Assembly (NCBI GenBank): GCA_003024175.1
Contig: MDYQ01000102.1
Location: 1-64,000, forward strand
DNA from: Planoprotostelium fungivorum
Taxonomy: Eukaryota; Evosea; Variosea; Cavosteliida; Cavosteliaceae
Direction of reading: 5' to 3'
Length of the DNA: 64,000 bases
How positions within the stretch are numbered: the stretch's first letter is position 1; each line of letters starts with the position of its first letter. A model generated the notes under the pieces. The model saw only the letters and a list, made by a program, of their open reading frames with translations. It searched no databases and had not been told where the DNA came from. Position numbers and translations under genes: made by a program. Of this stretch, positions 11,056 to 22,318 are shown one piece after another.

Positions 11056-13859
11056 TCAAGATTTATTTTCTGCCGTCTTGCACAATTTGACCCACTTATC
11101 CAGCTGATCGTGGATCTCTCTCTCGATCGTCATTCGATTGTAAATCATATACAGCTTGGGCCACGTCATCCTCTCTCCATCTGCTCTTCCATCAGCCCAC
11201 ATCATCACAGTCAACACGATCGCACTCACCGATCAGCTTCTGTTGGATCTCTTTCTCGTCTGGATTCTTGACGATCTTGAGATAGTCTGATAGAACGGGC
11301 GTGGGGTACATCGTGCAAGTGCCGTGGAATTTTTGCAGAAACAGAAGACTCGAATCCTGACCGATGAAGCTGGGAACGAGGTCCATATTCCTTAGAACGT
11401 CAATACTGTCCGTTTTGTACGTGTGGATCACTCACCTTAGAAATCTCAACCATCTCATCATGTCCAACTTTAAGAACTGTTCCAACGCACTGACGACAAA
11501 TCCGCCTCTCCTGACGAACGATCAAAAAACATAGAAACGTGTCGTAGTATAAGAAAAACGTATCTTCTATTTCAAACGAGAGAGAAATAAAATGTTGACA
11601 AGAAGATGAGATGTAAAGGTGACCCACCAGCCACTCCCAGATCTGTGTTGACTCGGTTTGCCTCCGGAGCCCTTCACTTCGAAGATGAAAGGAATGATGT
11701 GTGGATTCGTCTGAGATACGATGGTGTAGTTGACGTTGAACAGTTGATGGAGGGCACGTGTGGGGATGTCTGTCTTGAAGGAGCCGTCTCTCCATCTCTT
11801 GCCGATGGCCAGGTAAGGAACGATCTCTCCAGTGTCCGTCTTCTGCAACAGTTCCGCCGCTGTCGCCCGTTCAGTTTAAACCCTAAATCCGTCGTACAAT
11901 TCGAATTTTCGGTAAAAGACGGGGGAGAATCGATCTCTCACCTGTGACGAGTATGGGAATGGCTGCAGAAGCCAAGATGGATGAATGGATGACGATATTG
12001 GGAGCCGTGCGATAGTTGAGGAGAATGGGAGGAGCGTGCTTGTCTGTAGGTATGACCGTGATGTTCAAGATCCTCCCCGTCCTCCTGTATGCCTCCAAGA
12101 AGGTCATATCGCCCCTGGTTGCCCACTTTAATTTCGACCTCCAGTTGTGATGGTCCCAGAGTGCTCCGGTCTTCCACAGGCGATTGAGGACTACGGAGAT
12201 GGGCTCGTCGTTGAGTGACATGTGAGAGGCAACTTGTAATGGATCAGTTTGGTTTTGTTATGGTGATCGTGATGATGATGGATCATGTCATCGACCATCG
12301 TCCTGATCGTGATGATGGATCCATGGAGGACATCAACCGTCGGGTCGTGATGATGACGTTGATGAGGTGGATGATTGAGGTGACGGTGGTGAAGACGATG
12401 GGAATGTCACCTGGCGGTTTCAACACTTCGTCTAATTCTTCGTCGGTTCTGCAACAGATCATGGCTGCGATGAGTGATCCTGCAGATGTCCCAGATATCA
12501 CCTTTAGATGTCATCATCTCGCGATGCTCATGATTATGATGTTGCATCACTCGACTCACCTTAGGTAACAATCCGTGTTTCTTGAGTGAAGCGACGACAC
12601 CAAAGTGATAGAAGGCAAATGTAGATCCACCAGACAGACACAGAGCAGTCCTACCGTATGACTTCGAAACGTTACGAAAGAAATCCTTCTTCACTGTGGG
12701 CTTCTCCCTGGATGATCCAACGAACCGTAAAGACTTGACGACTATGTGGTTTCAGCTTCTGTTCGTCTCTCTGTTTCGATTTTGTCGTTTGATGCGTCGA
12801 CTTCTCACCTTGTCTGACGTACTGTCTGACTAACAATTTCGTGCCGTAGTAAGTTCGAGCGTACAGTACGTCGTTCTGTATACCACCCAGATTGTTCTTG
12901 CAAGCCACCTTGTGATGATCAGCTTGATGATGTAGTGATCATCTCACGTTCAGATATTTCATGAGCATGGAAACGTCGTTGCTCTGTTGTAACTGTGCCA
13001 ATTGTTGACCCAAATTGAAGATGAGAGATTCATCGAACAATTCATCGTCAGATTGAGTCTTCCATTCCTAATGGAGTCAATCTAGATGTCTCGCCGACAC
13101 ACTACACACCTCTTTGTTTTGCAATTGGTCGAGCTCTTGGGCCACCTTCTTCCATTCGTCATAGCTGGTGGCTCTACTCTGCTGTTTGAACAGTTCTGTT
13201 CTCTTTCTCTTCTGTGGGCTGTACAGAGATACGAATAGACCGACGATGACTTTCTCCCAGAAAAGGACCCAGATGCGAATGAGGAGGTAGAACCACAACT
13301 CGCCCAATACAAACAGACCGACGCCAATTAATAGAGGATATCTATTGTCATGTCAATAGATGGTTGAATCTGTTGGAGGATGGTGGGATGTGATCAAATA
13401 CAAACTTGAGGAGGGTGTGTAGGGAGAAATGTCTGAAAAAGGAAGAACCCTTTCTTCTCGACAGCTCAGAACGAAAGAACATGTCGAATGAGCCCCCAGT
13501 ATCGATACTATTCGCTCGTGACGCTCTTTCTCCTGGCGCCGGTGAAGGTGACCGAGATCTGGAAGGTGATCGAGCTCTGTGATGATTAGTCACAAGATTG
13601 CCTCGTCTATATGCCAGATGATTCGTTACCTGAGATCATCTTCGATTTTTTGTAACTCTCTCGCTTGCTCGAGCTCATCTTTTGAAGCGCCAGATACGTG
13701 GCCTACGTCGACTTCATCGAGGACACCTGATTGGTCCATCGCTCGGTTTTTTGTGTCACCGCATGTTGCAACCGGATGAATATTTTTCCGGAGGGGAACT
13801 TCCTCTTTCTTTCGCTCGGTTTCTCCCGGCAGCTCAAGGTGGTACATGAGACCCATCAT
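11056..13859 (-). CDS. TGL4/SDP1-type patatin triacylglycerol lipase (arm 1 copy)
   Basis: Members of this family (yeast Tgl3/4/5, plant SDP1) hydrolyse triacylglycerol at lipid droplets. The N-terminal exons give a short Arg/Ser-rich segment (ARSPSRSRSPSPAPGERAS) and a membrane-associated hydrophobic stretch (IGVGLFVLGELWFYLLIRIW), then the DUF3336-like region (TSYDEWKKVAQELDQL; NDVLYARTYYGTKLLV). The patatin domain follows with glycine-rich oxyanion loop CLSGGSTFAFYHFGV, nucleophile elbow GTSAGS and catalytic Asp in RWRDGSFKTDIP, the Ser-Asp dyad of the family. The last exon ends LDKWVKLCKTAENKS. Many introns of about 40-60 nt interrupt it. The start is ATG at 13859, giving MMGLMYHLELPGETERKK; the inverted copy differs here by an in-frame 12-nt deletion. 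The gene follows the membrane patatin on the same strand, so two patatin-type lipases lie in tandem. Confidence 0.88.
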
Positions 13860-13952
13860 ACAATGAATGAACGTCAAGAAAGACAAGACAAGGCATCTTG
13901 ACTATGCATCGGGATGAAATGAGAGGAGAAGATGAACGTCTGTACAAATCTA

Positions 13953-16950
13953 TCATACTTCCATGGCTTTCCCTCTCGGCTGGTCTTCGTAGCGGACGTG
14001 ATCCTTTCCGTAATACTGCTGAAAGATGTGCTCCATAGTCTTATAACCCAATTCACTGTAACAACCGAACATCTCTTTCGAGATGAATTGATTGTTCGTC
14101 TTGTGATGAGGAAACTCGTTGCAAAAGTTTTTCGTGAAAGAGAAGGCGGGGGTGTGGCAACATTTGAAGCAGAAACCGTGCAAGTTTTCAATCTTTTCCT
14201 TTCCCATTACCTGTGATGAGTCAGTCCCACGCGATCATGATTCTACATCGATCCACCTTCTCTGCAAAGCGTCTTCGTGGCTTCAAATAGAGGATGAGAC
14301 CTTCTTTCGAATCTTCTCCTGAGTGTCGTCAGTTCATTTTCCTCCGTCGTTGTCTCACCCTTCTCTGGCTCATAGATAACTCTCACGAGCAAGAGTGGAT
14401 TGTTCTTCTCCTTGGCGAACGATCGAATGGCAGATTCTGATCTCAATCAGCTCACTCCATCTACAACGAGGCCACTCACCCACGTCACGATCGTCCGTGC
14501 TGCCGTCCGCTCTCACGGGAGCAAAAGACACACCGTCGTGTTTTCTGGCCAGATTGAGACTGATCAACAGGTCTTCACTCTTCTCTTCGTAATCTTCACT
14601 TCCATCCACCATGATGATGTACTGACGGCATTCCTGTATCCATGTCATCCATCGTGTAGCGAGGCTCCATACCTTGATAGCTGGAAAGAGGGCCAAGTTA
14701 TCGGCGAAGTTTCCATCTGACAAGTACATGCGTGGTGGCTCTGGTTTTTGACCGACGATGAATAGATCGAGGAATTGGTAGAACGTGAAGACGAGAGGAA
14801 TCCAGTACGTCCAACGTACGATCCTATCGTTCTATCAATGCTGATGATTTCATACATCTTATTCGTAGGATGTGAGATGAGAAGATGAGAAGATGAGAAG
14901 ATGAGCTCACCTGTAGCGAGGGGAGAAGGCCATACCGATGAAGATGGTGATGATGAAGATGCCGAAAGGAATGGCCAAGTAGAGCGGATCGATCTTTCGG
15001 AAGGCAACGAAGGCGGCGATGATGGGGAAGATGAGTTGGTAGACTGTGATGAGGGTGGGTCGCATGAATTGGTTGCTATGATCTGGTGACAACCAGTTTC
15101 CCATGCCTAAACCGCATTGACTCTGCCAGAATCTGGATGGATCGATCAATCGAATGTGTGTGAGATGTGAGAGATTGTTACTTCATGGGAGCGTTATTAA
15201 ATTCGCCCATTTGTATGGCAATGGCTGCACCCGACGTTGTCATGGCCGAACTCAATCGATAACTCTGAAGAGGTATCTACAAAAGTCAGATCTATCCGTC
15301 TCTTCTTCATCTATTTCTTCTTTTCCTCTTACCTCGATATCACACTCGTGGATCTTCCCCACACCACCCGAATTGATGGTCATAATGTAACTCTTATGAT
15401 CGTATGTGGCCTTGTGCTTCCATCCGTTGACAGAGACCACTCCACTGTACATCGGTATCTTACCTTCTTCCACCTGATGATGTCACACGTCCACTCTGTC
15501 TCTCGTATCGCACCTTCAATTCTCCCAATGTAGTGCTGGAGCCACAACACTTGATAAATCGTGCAAATATGCCGGTGAGACCGAAGAAACCTGAATCCTT
15601 GTACCACTGCCTCTGTAACCTCCATCGATAATAAGTGTGTAACCTGCCAAGTTGTGAACATCTCAAGTCGCCAGAAGCTTGAACTCACCAAGTTTGACTG
15701 AGTAGATTGAAGGGTACGAGCCAGATGATGGCCATGATACCTAGAACGACGTCGAACGCTCTGCTGTCCGGGTTTTCGATCCTCCACCAAGTAGGAAGGG
15801 AGCAGAAGAAAGCGAAGACGATGGCAGACAAGATGCCGAAGCTCTTCCCGGGGACGAAGGCATCTGAGAACGAGTGAGGGATGAACGGAGGATGAGATGT
15901 CACCGAAAATTCGTCCCAATACGATCCAGAGGAGAAGAGAGGCCCACGTGAGAGAATTACCCGCTCGAGCTGAAAGAAGATGAGAAGGTGATCATCATCA
16001 TGATCGAGAAGAGTTTTGTATGGATGTGTACGATGACTCACAGAAATCATCGTTGGGTATCTCCAAGATGAGAAAGACGAGTTGAAATGCAAAGATGAGA
16101 GAGATGGAAGACATGGCCGTCGCTGCATTTCTTATTCGCATCCACGAATTCGTCTTCGGTCTATTTCTCTCAGTTTCCATCACATCCATTTCTTCTCACT
16201 TTGTAAAGTTGACAAAAGTCCACAGCAATAAGGTGACGGAAAATAAACCCAGAGCAGGGTACCACCCGTAATACGCGTCCGTTCGATACATGTCGCCAAA
16301 TATGGCGGCGATTAAGACTCCGTTGAAGAAGAACAACGGCACGTGAGCAAAGACAGCCAGAACAAACGTGAGTATGACTGCGAGAGGTGAGATGACATCG
16401 TGAAAACGTAACTCACGAGCAGAGAGGAAGAGAAAGGTGTCTCTGAATCCAGTGATAGGCGAATCGCAGTCGCAGGCGACGTTTGGATGTTGTTCCATTC
16501 GTCTCTCCTGTTCTCTTCAGTTTCGGATTTTTCGCATGAGGGAAGATGAACGGTCACTTTCAACCAGGATTGTACGGCTTCTGTGAGAAAACGATCAGCG
16601 AAGACGAAATAGATGTTTCAGTTCACCTCGATAGGATAGACCGTCCTTCATGTACATGTGGAGATTCTGTACAAAGGATGATCCAGTATAGCCTCCTCCG
16701 GAGACACAATATAGTTGCTGAAGTTCCACTTCAGCTTGCGTGTGACGAGTGAGATCACCTTCAGATTGAATTCCTTCTGCATCAAGTATTCTAAAACACC
16801 CCAACTCAGGGCTGCACTTCTGACTCCACCTGTTCAGTCTTAACTTGAATCGTAACGAGGTTAGCACTCACCGCCAGATAAACACAAATAGATCTCTTTA
16901 TTTGGAAGATCTCCAAAGACTCCCTTGTCGATCTGAATATCATCAGCCAT
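13953..16950 (-). CDS. Multi-pass membrane patatin-like phospholipase (arm 1 copy)
   Basis: A patatin-fold acyl hydrolase embedded in a polytopic membrane protein, the architecture of large patatin proteins of bacteria and some protists. The ATG at 16950 begins MADDIQIDKGVFGD. Then come the oxyanion loop LCLSGGGVRSAALSWGVLEY and the nucleophile region YCVSGGGYTGSSF, separated by a 41-nt intron. Several transmembrane helices follow (ILTFVLAVFAHVPLFFF; LFSVTLLLWTFVNF; FAFQLVFLILEI; ILSAIVFAFFCSLP; VYQLIFPIIAAFVAF; LAIPFGIFIITIFIGM), then the cytosolic part with the acidic YIIMVDGSEDYEEKSED and the family-typical FPHHKTNNQFIS near the C-terminus. At least ten short introns are present; the one at 14437-14479 carries the shared intron core. 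Substrate is unknown; the membrane setting suggests phospholipid or lipoprotein acyl chains. A 5' UTR intron may precede the ATG. Confidence 0.82.
14437..14479 (-). repeat. Intron carrying the shared intron core (membrane patatin, arm 1)
   Basis: 43-nt phase-1 intron reading GTGAGTGGCCTCGTTGTAGA then TGGAGTGAG; it joins DDRDV to ESAIRSF. Arm 2 counterpart is 63203-63245. Confidence 0.75.
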
Positions 16951-17620
16951 CTATCTCGTGTAGACGATCTCACCTTTGTGATTTGTTCACTGCTATGTTT
17001 GCCTCTTCCCTCTCGATTGAGACCACTCCCTTTGTCGCTCTACGATGGTCAACGCTCATCCCCCCTCTCATCTCACCATCGCGCTCTCTGGAACACGTGC
17101 TGGTGCCTTTTGAATGGGATTCCAGTCTTTCCAGCAACCGCATCAGAAGCCACAAATTGTAACCGTGTAACAACCGAAATTTCCCAAACTCCGCAGAAGA
17201 TTTCATTTACTTCCGATAAATGAACTCAACGACACCATGTGGTCAGATAATGGTTTCATTTTCACGGCATCATCTCGAGTTGATGTTACAAAGTCTTCTT
17301 GGATCTCAGCACACAAAGAGGAGACAGTTTGTACGACTACTCTTGTCCTCGCCACCAGACAAGCAGCCAGTGGATCTATCACCGCAAATAAATGCGGTCA
17401 AGAAGAGCGACAGAAGGAGGACTCACAAAGGTAGAGCAGCTGCTCATCATCACAAGCGGCAGAAGTCAGATATATAAAAGTACGAGAATCAATCATGTCA
17501 GCACACCTTTTCTTAATCACTCACGATATCAGAAGTGGATCGCAATCATCTAGGAAATGCACTAACCATGAGACGAGAGGATGTATGTCTTTATCTATCT
17601 ACAGCATCAAATCCATCGGT
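16951..17620. other. Divergent intergenic region between membrane patatin and Nma111-like genes (arm 1)
   Basis: No gene is supported here. About 16994-17564 is one of the few parts of the inverted repeat that differs between arms: roughly 571 bp here against 899 bp in arm 2, with substitutions and indels. It is the upstream region of the membrane patatin. Nominal frames shift between arms, so they are not conserved coding. Confidence 0.6.
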
Positions 17621-20600
17621 TCACTCCGCGTGATGTTGCTGTGGAGCATGAGCGGACTCTGAGTTGTTCACCCTCAACAGTTCGCTCGCGGCGGCGTATT
17701 TCTGTCTCGTCAACTCCATCTGCTCTCTTCAGTTACAACATCTCCGACGCTCTCACCTGTTTTCGCAGTAGATCACTGGTGGGTGAATCTGAAGGTAGTC
17801 CCAACACGGGCGTATTGAACGTGCTGCGAATGGCTGTGATCCTCTCTGAGCTCCACTGTCCGCTCGATTTGTCCAGACTGATGAGAACGGTGGGCCAGTA
17901 GTGCAAGTCCGTCTTGATGGTGAGGACGGATACCTATGTCGCCATCATTCTCTCGTCGATCTGCCACGTTTTACCTTGTCTTGCATTCCCATCAGCTTCA
18001 AACGGAGGAAGGCTTCGTCTCCGGCGTTGCGCACGACCTTGATGAAGCTTTCCAGATCTGGAGTCCTCTTACCATTCACTTCCACGATCCAATGGACTGC
18101 CCTCAGTCCAAATTGGTGTGCTGTTTCTCTTCAGATGCGGTGGATGCGTTCTCTTACCTGGCGAGCCGTAGAACCATCTCGAACAGAAGACACCCTCGTA
18201 GGTGAAGCCCAACTGAGATACGGCCCTGTGTGTGTTCTGCAGGATGGCGCCAGACCAAGACAAGATCTGTGAGGCGTAAGTGAAAGAGGAAGAAACGTAG
18301 ACGCTCTCTACCTTATCGGTTCCGATACCCTCTAGGAGGGTCGTCTTCACGTCCATGACGATCTCCTGCTGGTTTCTACTCCTCGTCAATCTACAACCCG
18401 CCACAGTTCTCTCACCTCAAGAGAGTCAGACTCACAGACTCCCTCTCTCGAGTCAGATTCTCTACCTAATGACATCGATTCAGCATCTACATCCAGCCAC
18501 TCCCTCTCACCTCTCTGAAATTGGTTACAACGTCACCGTTCACAGCGATGAGAACGTCTCCTGTCTTCAACTTCGTCGACGCGTCCGTCTTAGCTGCGAT
18601 CCTCCTGATGCAGAGGATGTGTCGCCTGACGTACTTGTCTTCTATGTCTTGTATCCACTTCTCCCCCAGTCCTAGATCTCTCGCTTTCGACAGGGCGATG
18701 GGCCACAACTCGACCTCGAGCGATCGAATGCGTGGGATCTGTATGACGTCATCACACGTCATCAGTCACGTGACCTCCACCTCGTCTCTCTTCAGTGGTT
18801 CGATGATCTCCTGGATGAGATAGAGGGGGAGGCCTCTGAATATCTCGAACGACTCGGACGGGTTCTTCTTCTCGGAGGAAGAGTAAGAGGCCCACAAGGC
18901 GCGGATCTTTCTATTCTCGTCCACTAGAACACCTCCCACGCAGGACGTCGCCTTCTCTAAATGGATGACATCCTCGTTGATCGCACGGAATCTATCGACA
19001 TCAGTTGATGGCGTGGACCTCGCGATAGATGTCACACCTGGGTGGTCTGGCTTCGCCGATAAAGAGCTCTTCTATCTTTGATACGGTCGTCTTCTGGCAG
19101 AACGGCTGATCGGTGCGAGTTAAACCGACGAGAAAGACGTCGGCGCCAGCTTCTAAAGGCTCCATCGAGATGTTGGCTGATTGAAACCCAGAATTGACGA
19201 GGAGCTTAGGGTCGTACTGCAATATGCCGAAATTGTGGATGGGGTGGATGTAACGAATTCTCGCTGGAATTTCCTGTGGAGGTCACGTGACTGATAGTGC
19301 AGGTTATGACTCACGACAGTGGATGCGAAAGAGACGAGGAGGTCACCCAGAACAAGCGGCACAGTGTTCTGATCGACGAGAATCAATCCTCTCTCGGCGT
19401 CTAATATGAGACCGGAGCCGAGATAGTTGTCGCTGAGCTTGTCAATCTACAACTACAGCCACTCTCTTCACCTGCTGCCACCATCGATGACGTAGGGAAT
19501 GTGGAAGGACACCATTACCATAGACTTGACGATCTCGTTCGCGAGCTCCATCGGGCTCTTCAATGTCTTAACGGGTGTTGGTTTTGGAACAAAGGCCGGC
19601 TCAGGAGCGGGAAGACAGTCTGACGCCGTCCAAAGTCCCAGAGCGTCGTCCTTCGTCCACATCTGCAAAGGTTGAGTCCCAAATGGATTTTTATTTCGTT
19701 TTATTCTTCTCACCTGCATGCCGTGCCAACAGCGATCGATGTAGATGACGCTGAGACGCGACTGATGTCTGTCTGAAACGGTGAAGTACTGTATGGGCAC
19801 TCTTGAATCATTGCTGTACGAGCAGATGGCCTGCCTACGTCAGTGGTCACGTGACCTACACCGTCTCTACCTTTGCGAACGACTCCAAGTTTGGAGTCTC
19901 CGTCTGGCCTACGGCACGAATGATTGTGCCCTTGTGGAGCCCTCCTCTTCCAAGCATGTAGCCATCGGATGCCACATAGACTCCACCAACGGGGAGTCTG
20001 TGATTGCGCGCCTGCTGATAAGACAACTCGTGCAGCACACCACCACCAACCTATCGAACGTTCGACATTTCGTCATCTACAACGAGCCACGACTTACCTC
20101 GAGAAAAGTGCTGGGCTCCAATTGATGTAGATCGACAATGGGCAATTTGTGGGTCATGGGAACACCTCCCCTCTCGATCTGCTGGTGTCAGATGGTTCCG
20201 TAGAACGATGACGTCATCACCTCTATGGTTACGGTCTGTCCGACGTGTGAGTCCATGATGTCCTCCAGCCGGATAAATTGCGTCAGCAGTTCACCCTGCA
20301 GGCTGAAACTTCTCAGAAATTTCTCAGAAATCTCGATGAGATCACCTGACGATGACGTCTCCCGGCTCTAAGACGTTGTACGATGGGCTCTCTGGGATGA
20401 CTGAATCTACAACGAGCATTCCCGTCTCGTTCGCATTTTCTTTTCTGAAAGTCGATTCCGTCACGCCGCGAAGTCCCAATCGGTGTACCTATCCCAAATG
20501 AGACCCATGCGGCCTGATCACGTGGCTCACCTCGTCGTAGGGTGTGTGGCGGAATACGGTTTGAAGGTCACCCCTGGGTGGCTTCAAATTGTCGTTCTGC

Positions 20601-21665
20601 AGGTATTGCAGAACCCTCTTGACTCGATGTAGAGGGAGGTAGAAGGAAGAGGCAGCCTTTCTTCTGCCGCCGGCGTTCAGTGCGATGGCCTTTCCGGTTA
20701 GATTGAGCACGGGACTACCTGGGAAGAATTGAGAGAGGAATAGGAGAAGATGAGAACTTGATGAGATGAGAACATTAGAACATGAGACGGGAAATTGAGG
20801 TGGATGAGAAGATAGAAGAGATGGATGAGATGGATGTGTAGATATACCCGAAGAGCCACCACTCGTAGATGATGCAGCTTGGTAGTAGAATGTGTTGAAG
20901 TCGTTGTACTCGTCATCTCCGTAGAAGGGAGCGGGTCGATCCATTCTGGCGATGGTGCCAGACAAGATGCTGAGTTTTTCTCCGGCGTCATTTCTGGGAA
21001 TGAAGCATCAGACATCGATATGGACAATGGATGACATGAAAATGAATGACTGATGAAAGGAGAAGAGAGGCTGAGATGTATGAATGAAATGGCATACCCG
21101 ACGACACGAATTTCTATGCCAACTTTTGCGCCTTCGGGATCGAGTTCGATCTCTTTGAGGTCCATGAACTTGACGTCAGCTGTTCAGAATGAGTGGAGAT
21201 ACAAGATGGAAGGAGTATGCGTCGGACCATCGTCTGACGTCACACATGATAATGAACACACCTGGATTGAACCTGAAGAATCCAAAGTCATGTATAGGGT
21301 CTCTGTACACGGGATACAATTTAATCTCTTCGTGGTCTAAGAAAATGGCCTCGGCCGTCACTGGTCCCGGTCGAACAACGTGACGATTGGTCAGAATGAG
21401 ACCTTTGGCTTTGTCTACTATGAAACCAGTGGCTACAGAGAAGGAGGCACGCTCTGTATCAAAATGTCTGACTGTACAGAAGCGAATGGCAACCACTGCT
21501 GAGACAACTCTGTCCAGAGTTCTCTGCCACGTTTCACTCTCTACGTTGAGACCCATGGGTGGTGCCTGTTCGAGTTAAGAGATTATGTTTCACGTGTTAC
21601 AACATTACCTCGTCTAGCTGAATGCTACTTATGCTCGGTGAATTTGGATAGTCTTGATAATCCAT
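17621..21665 (-). CDS. Nma111-type HtrA/DegP serine protease with PDZ domains (arm 1 copy)
   Basis: Nma111 (Ynm3) is a nuclear HtrA-like protease with pro-apoptotic and lipid-related roles in yeast; relatives occur in fungi, plants and protists. The product starts [19 protein letters not shown], then the protease domain: [20 protein letters not shown] with catalytic His, [11 protein letters not shown] with catalytic Asp, and [20 protein letters not shown] with catalytic Ser. PDZ segments follow ([27 protein letters not shown]), then the degenerate second protease-like half ([18 protein letters not shown]) with further PDZ segments ([35 protein letters not shown]) and a C-terminal tail ending HAPQQHHAE. 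The length of over 900 residues fits the duplicated HtrA-PDZ architecture. More than fifteen introns of about 39-90 nt are seen, and four carry the shared intron core. The catalytic triad looks intact. Confidence 0.9.
18376..18415 (-). repeat. Intron carrying the shared intron core (Nma111-like, arm 1)
   Basis: 40-nt intron in phase 2, read as GTGAGAGAACTGTGG then GGGTTGTAGATTGACGAG and ending GAGTAG. Removing it joins SVSLTLL to RNQQEIVMD. Its counterpart in arm 2 is 58939-58978. Confidence 0.75.
18466..18510 (-). repeat. Intron carrying the shared intron core (Nma111-like, arm 1)
   Basis: 45-nt intron containing GAGTGGCTGGATGTAGATG; it joins VVTNFRE to VENLTRE. Arm 2 counterpart is 58844-58888. 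Confidence 0.7.
19433..19471 (-). repeat. Intron carrying the shared intron core (Nma111-like, arm 1)
   Basis: 39-nt intron reading GTGAAGAGAGTGGCTGTA then GTTGTAGATTGACAAG; it joins VIDGGS to SDNYLGSG. Arm 2 counterpart is 57883-57921. Confidence 0.75.
20051..20097 (-). repeat. Intron carrying the shared intron core (Nma111-like, arm 1)
   Basis: 47-nt intron containing GTGGCTCGTTGTAGATGACG; it joins LEPSTFLE to VGGGVLHEL. Arm 2 counterpart is 57257-57303. Confidence 0.75.
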
Positions 21666-22318
21666 CTTGATAACGCCACTGAGGGTGCTGAAGATGGTTT
21701 TGTGATTTTGCGCTCTCTCACAGAAAAATGTTCTGCAGGTCCGTTTTGACTGCCTGTCACAAACAAAGCACAGTACGTCGAGTATTTATTTATTAATGAA
21801 TACAAGACAGAGAAGCAAAACAAGATCACGTTAGAGTTATTTAGCGCTATACTATATAGTATAAACTAGAGGTCGGTGTGTGCACGATCTCTCATCCTCT
21901 CATGAATGCGTGCGTTTGTAGATAGATCCATGACGTCACCCCTAGCCACACTCTTGCCTCTATCTATGTCTCCTCTTAACGAACATCTCCTCTATCACCA
22001 TATAAAATTAAAGGAAGGCAGAAGGGAGACAATCGATGAGGTGCATAGAAAGATGTCCGATGGACAGATGAAAGAAAGAGAGAGGCAAATGGATAGAAGG
22101 GATCAAGTCGAAAAGATCAAGTCGAATAGATCACGATATCTGATGTCTATGGCAGTGCACCCGATGGTGGCTTGCTTGATGATCTCAAATGAACACATGT
22201 GAGGCTTCTCAGCCTCAGCCACGTCTCTCAAGCAAAGAACAATAAACAATAGACAACACGATCCATGATTCACATCATCGTCACATCTCGCCAAAAACAA
22301 TGATTTATATCATCCACT
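21666..22318. promoter_or_regulatory. Intergenic and putative promoter region upstream of the Nma111-like gene (arm 1)
   Basis: This separates the 3' end of UAP1 from the start of the Nma111-like gene. It holds a perfect 14-bp palindrome, ATACTATATAGTAT, near 21851-21864 (AT-rich, TATA-like, about 190 bp before the start). A 98-codon plus-strand frame at 21906-22202 is open but resembles nothing. No other feature is seen. Confidence 0.45.

Noticed and set aside
16970-17206. Frame just upstream of the membrane patatin that could be an extra N-terminal exon
   Set aside because: Arm 2 carries indels of 2 and 1 nt here that shift the frame, so it is not conserved coding; a 5' UTR is more likely.
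20402-20422. A match to the shared intron core (ATCTACAACGAG on the plus strand)
   Set aside because: In the Nma111-like frame this is coding (LVVDS), with no splice sites around it; coincidental similarity.
21906-22202. 98-codon plus-strand frame between UAP1 and the Nma111-like gene
   Set aside because: No family resemblance, unusual composition, and it covers the putative promoter of the Nma111-like gene.
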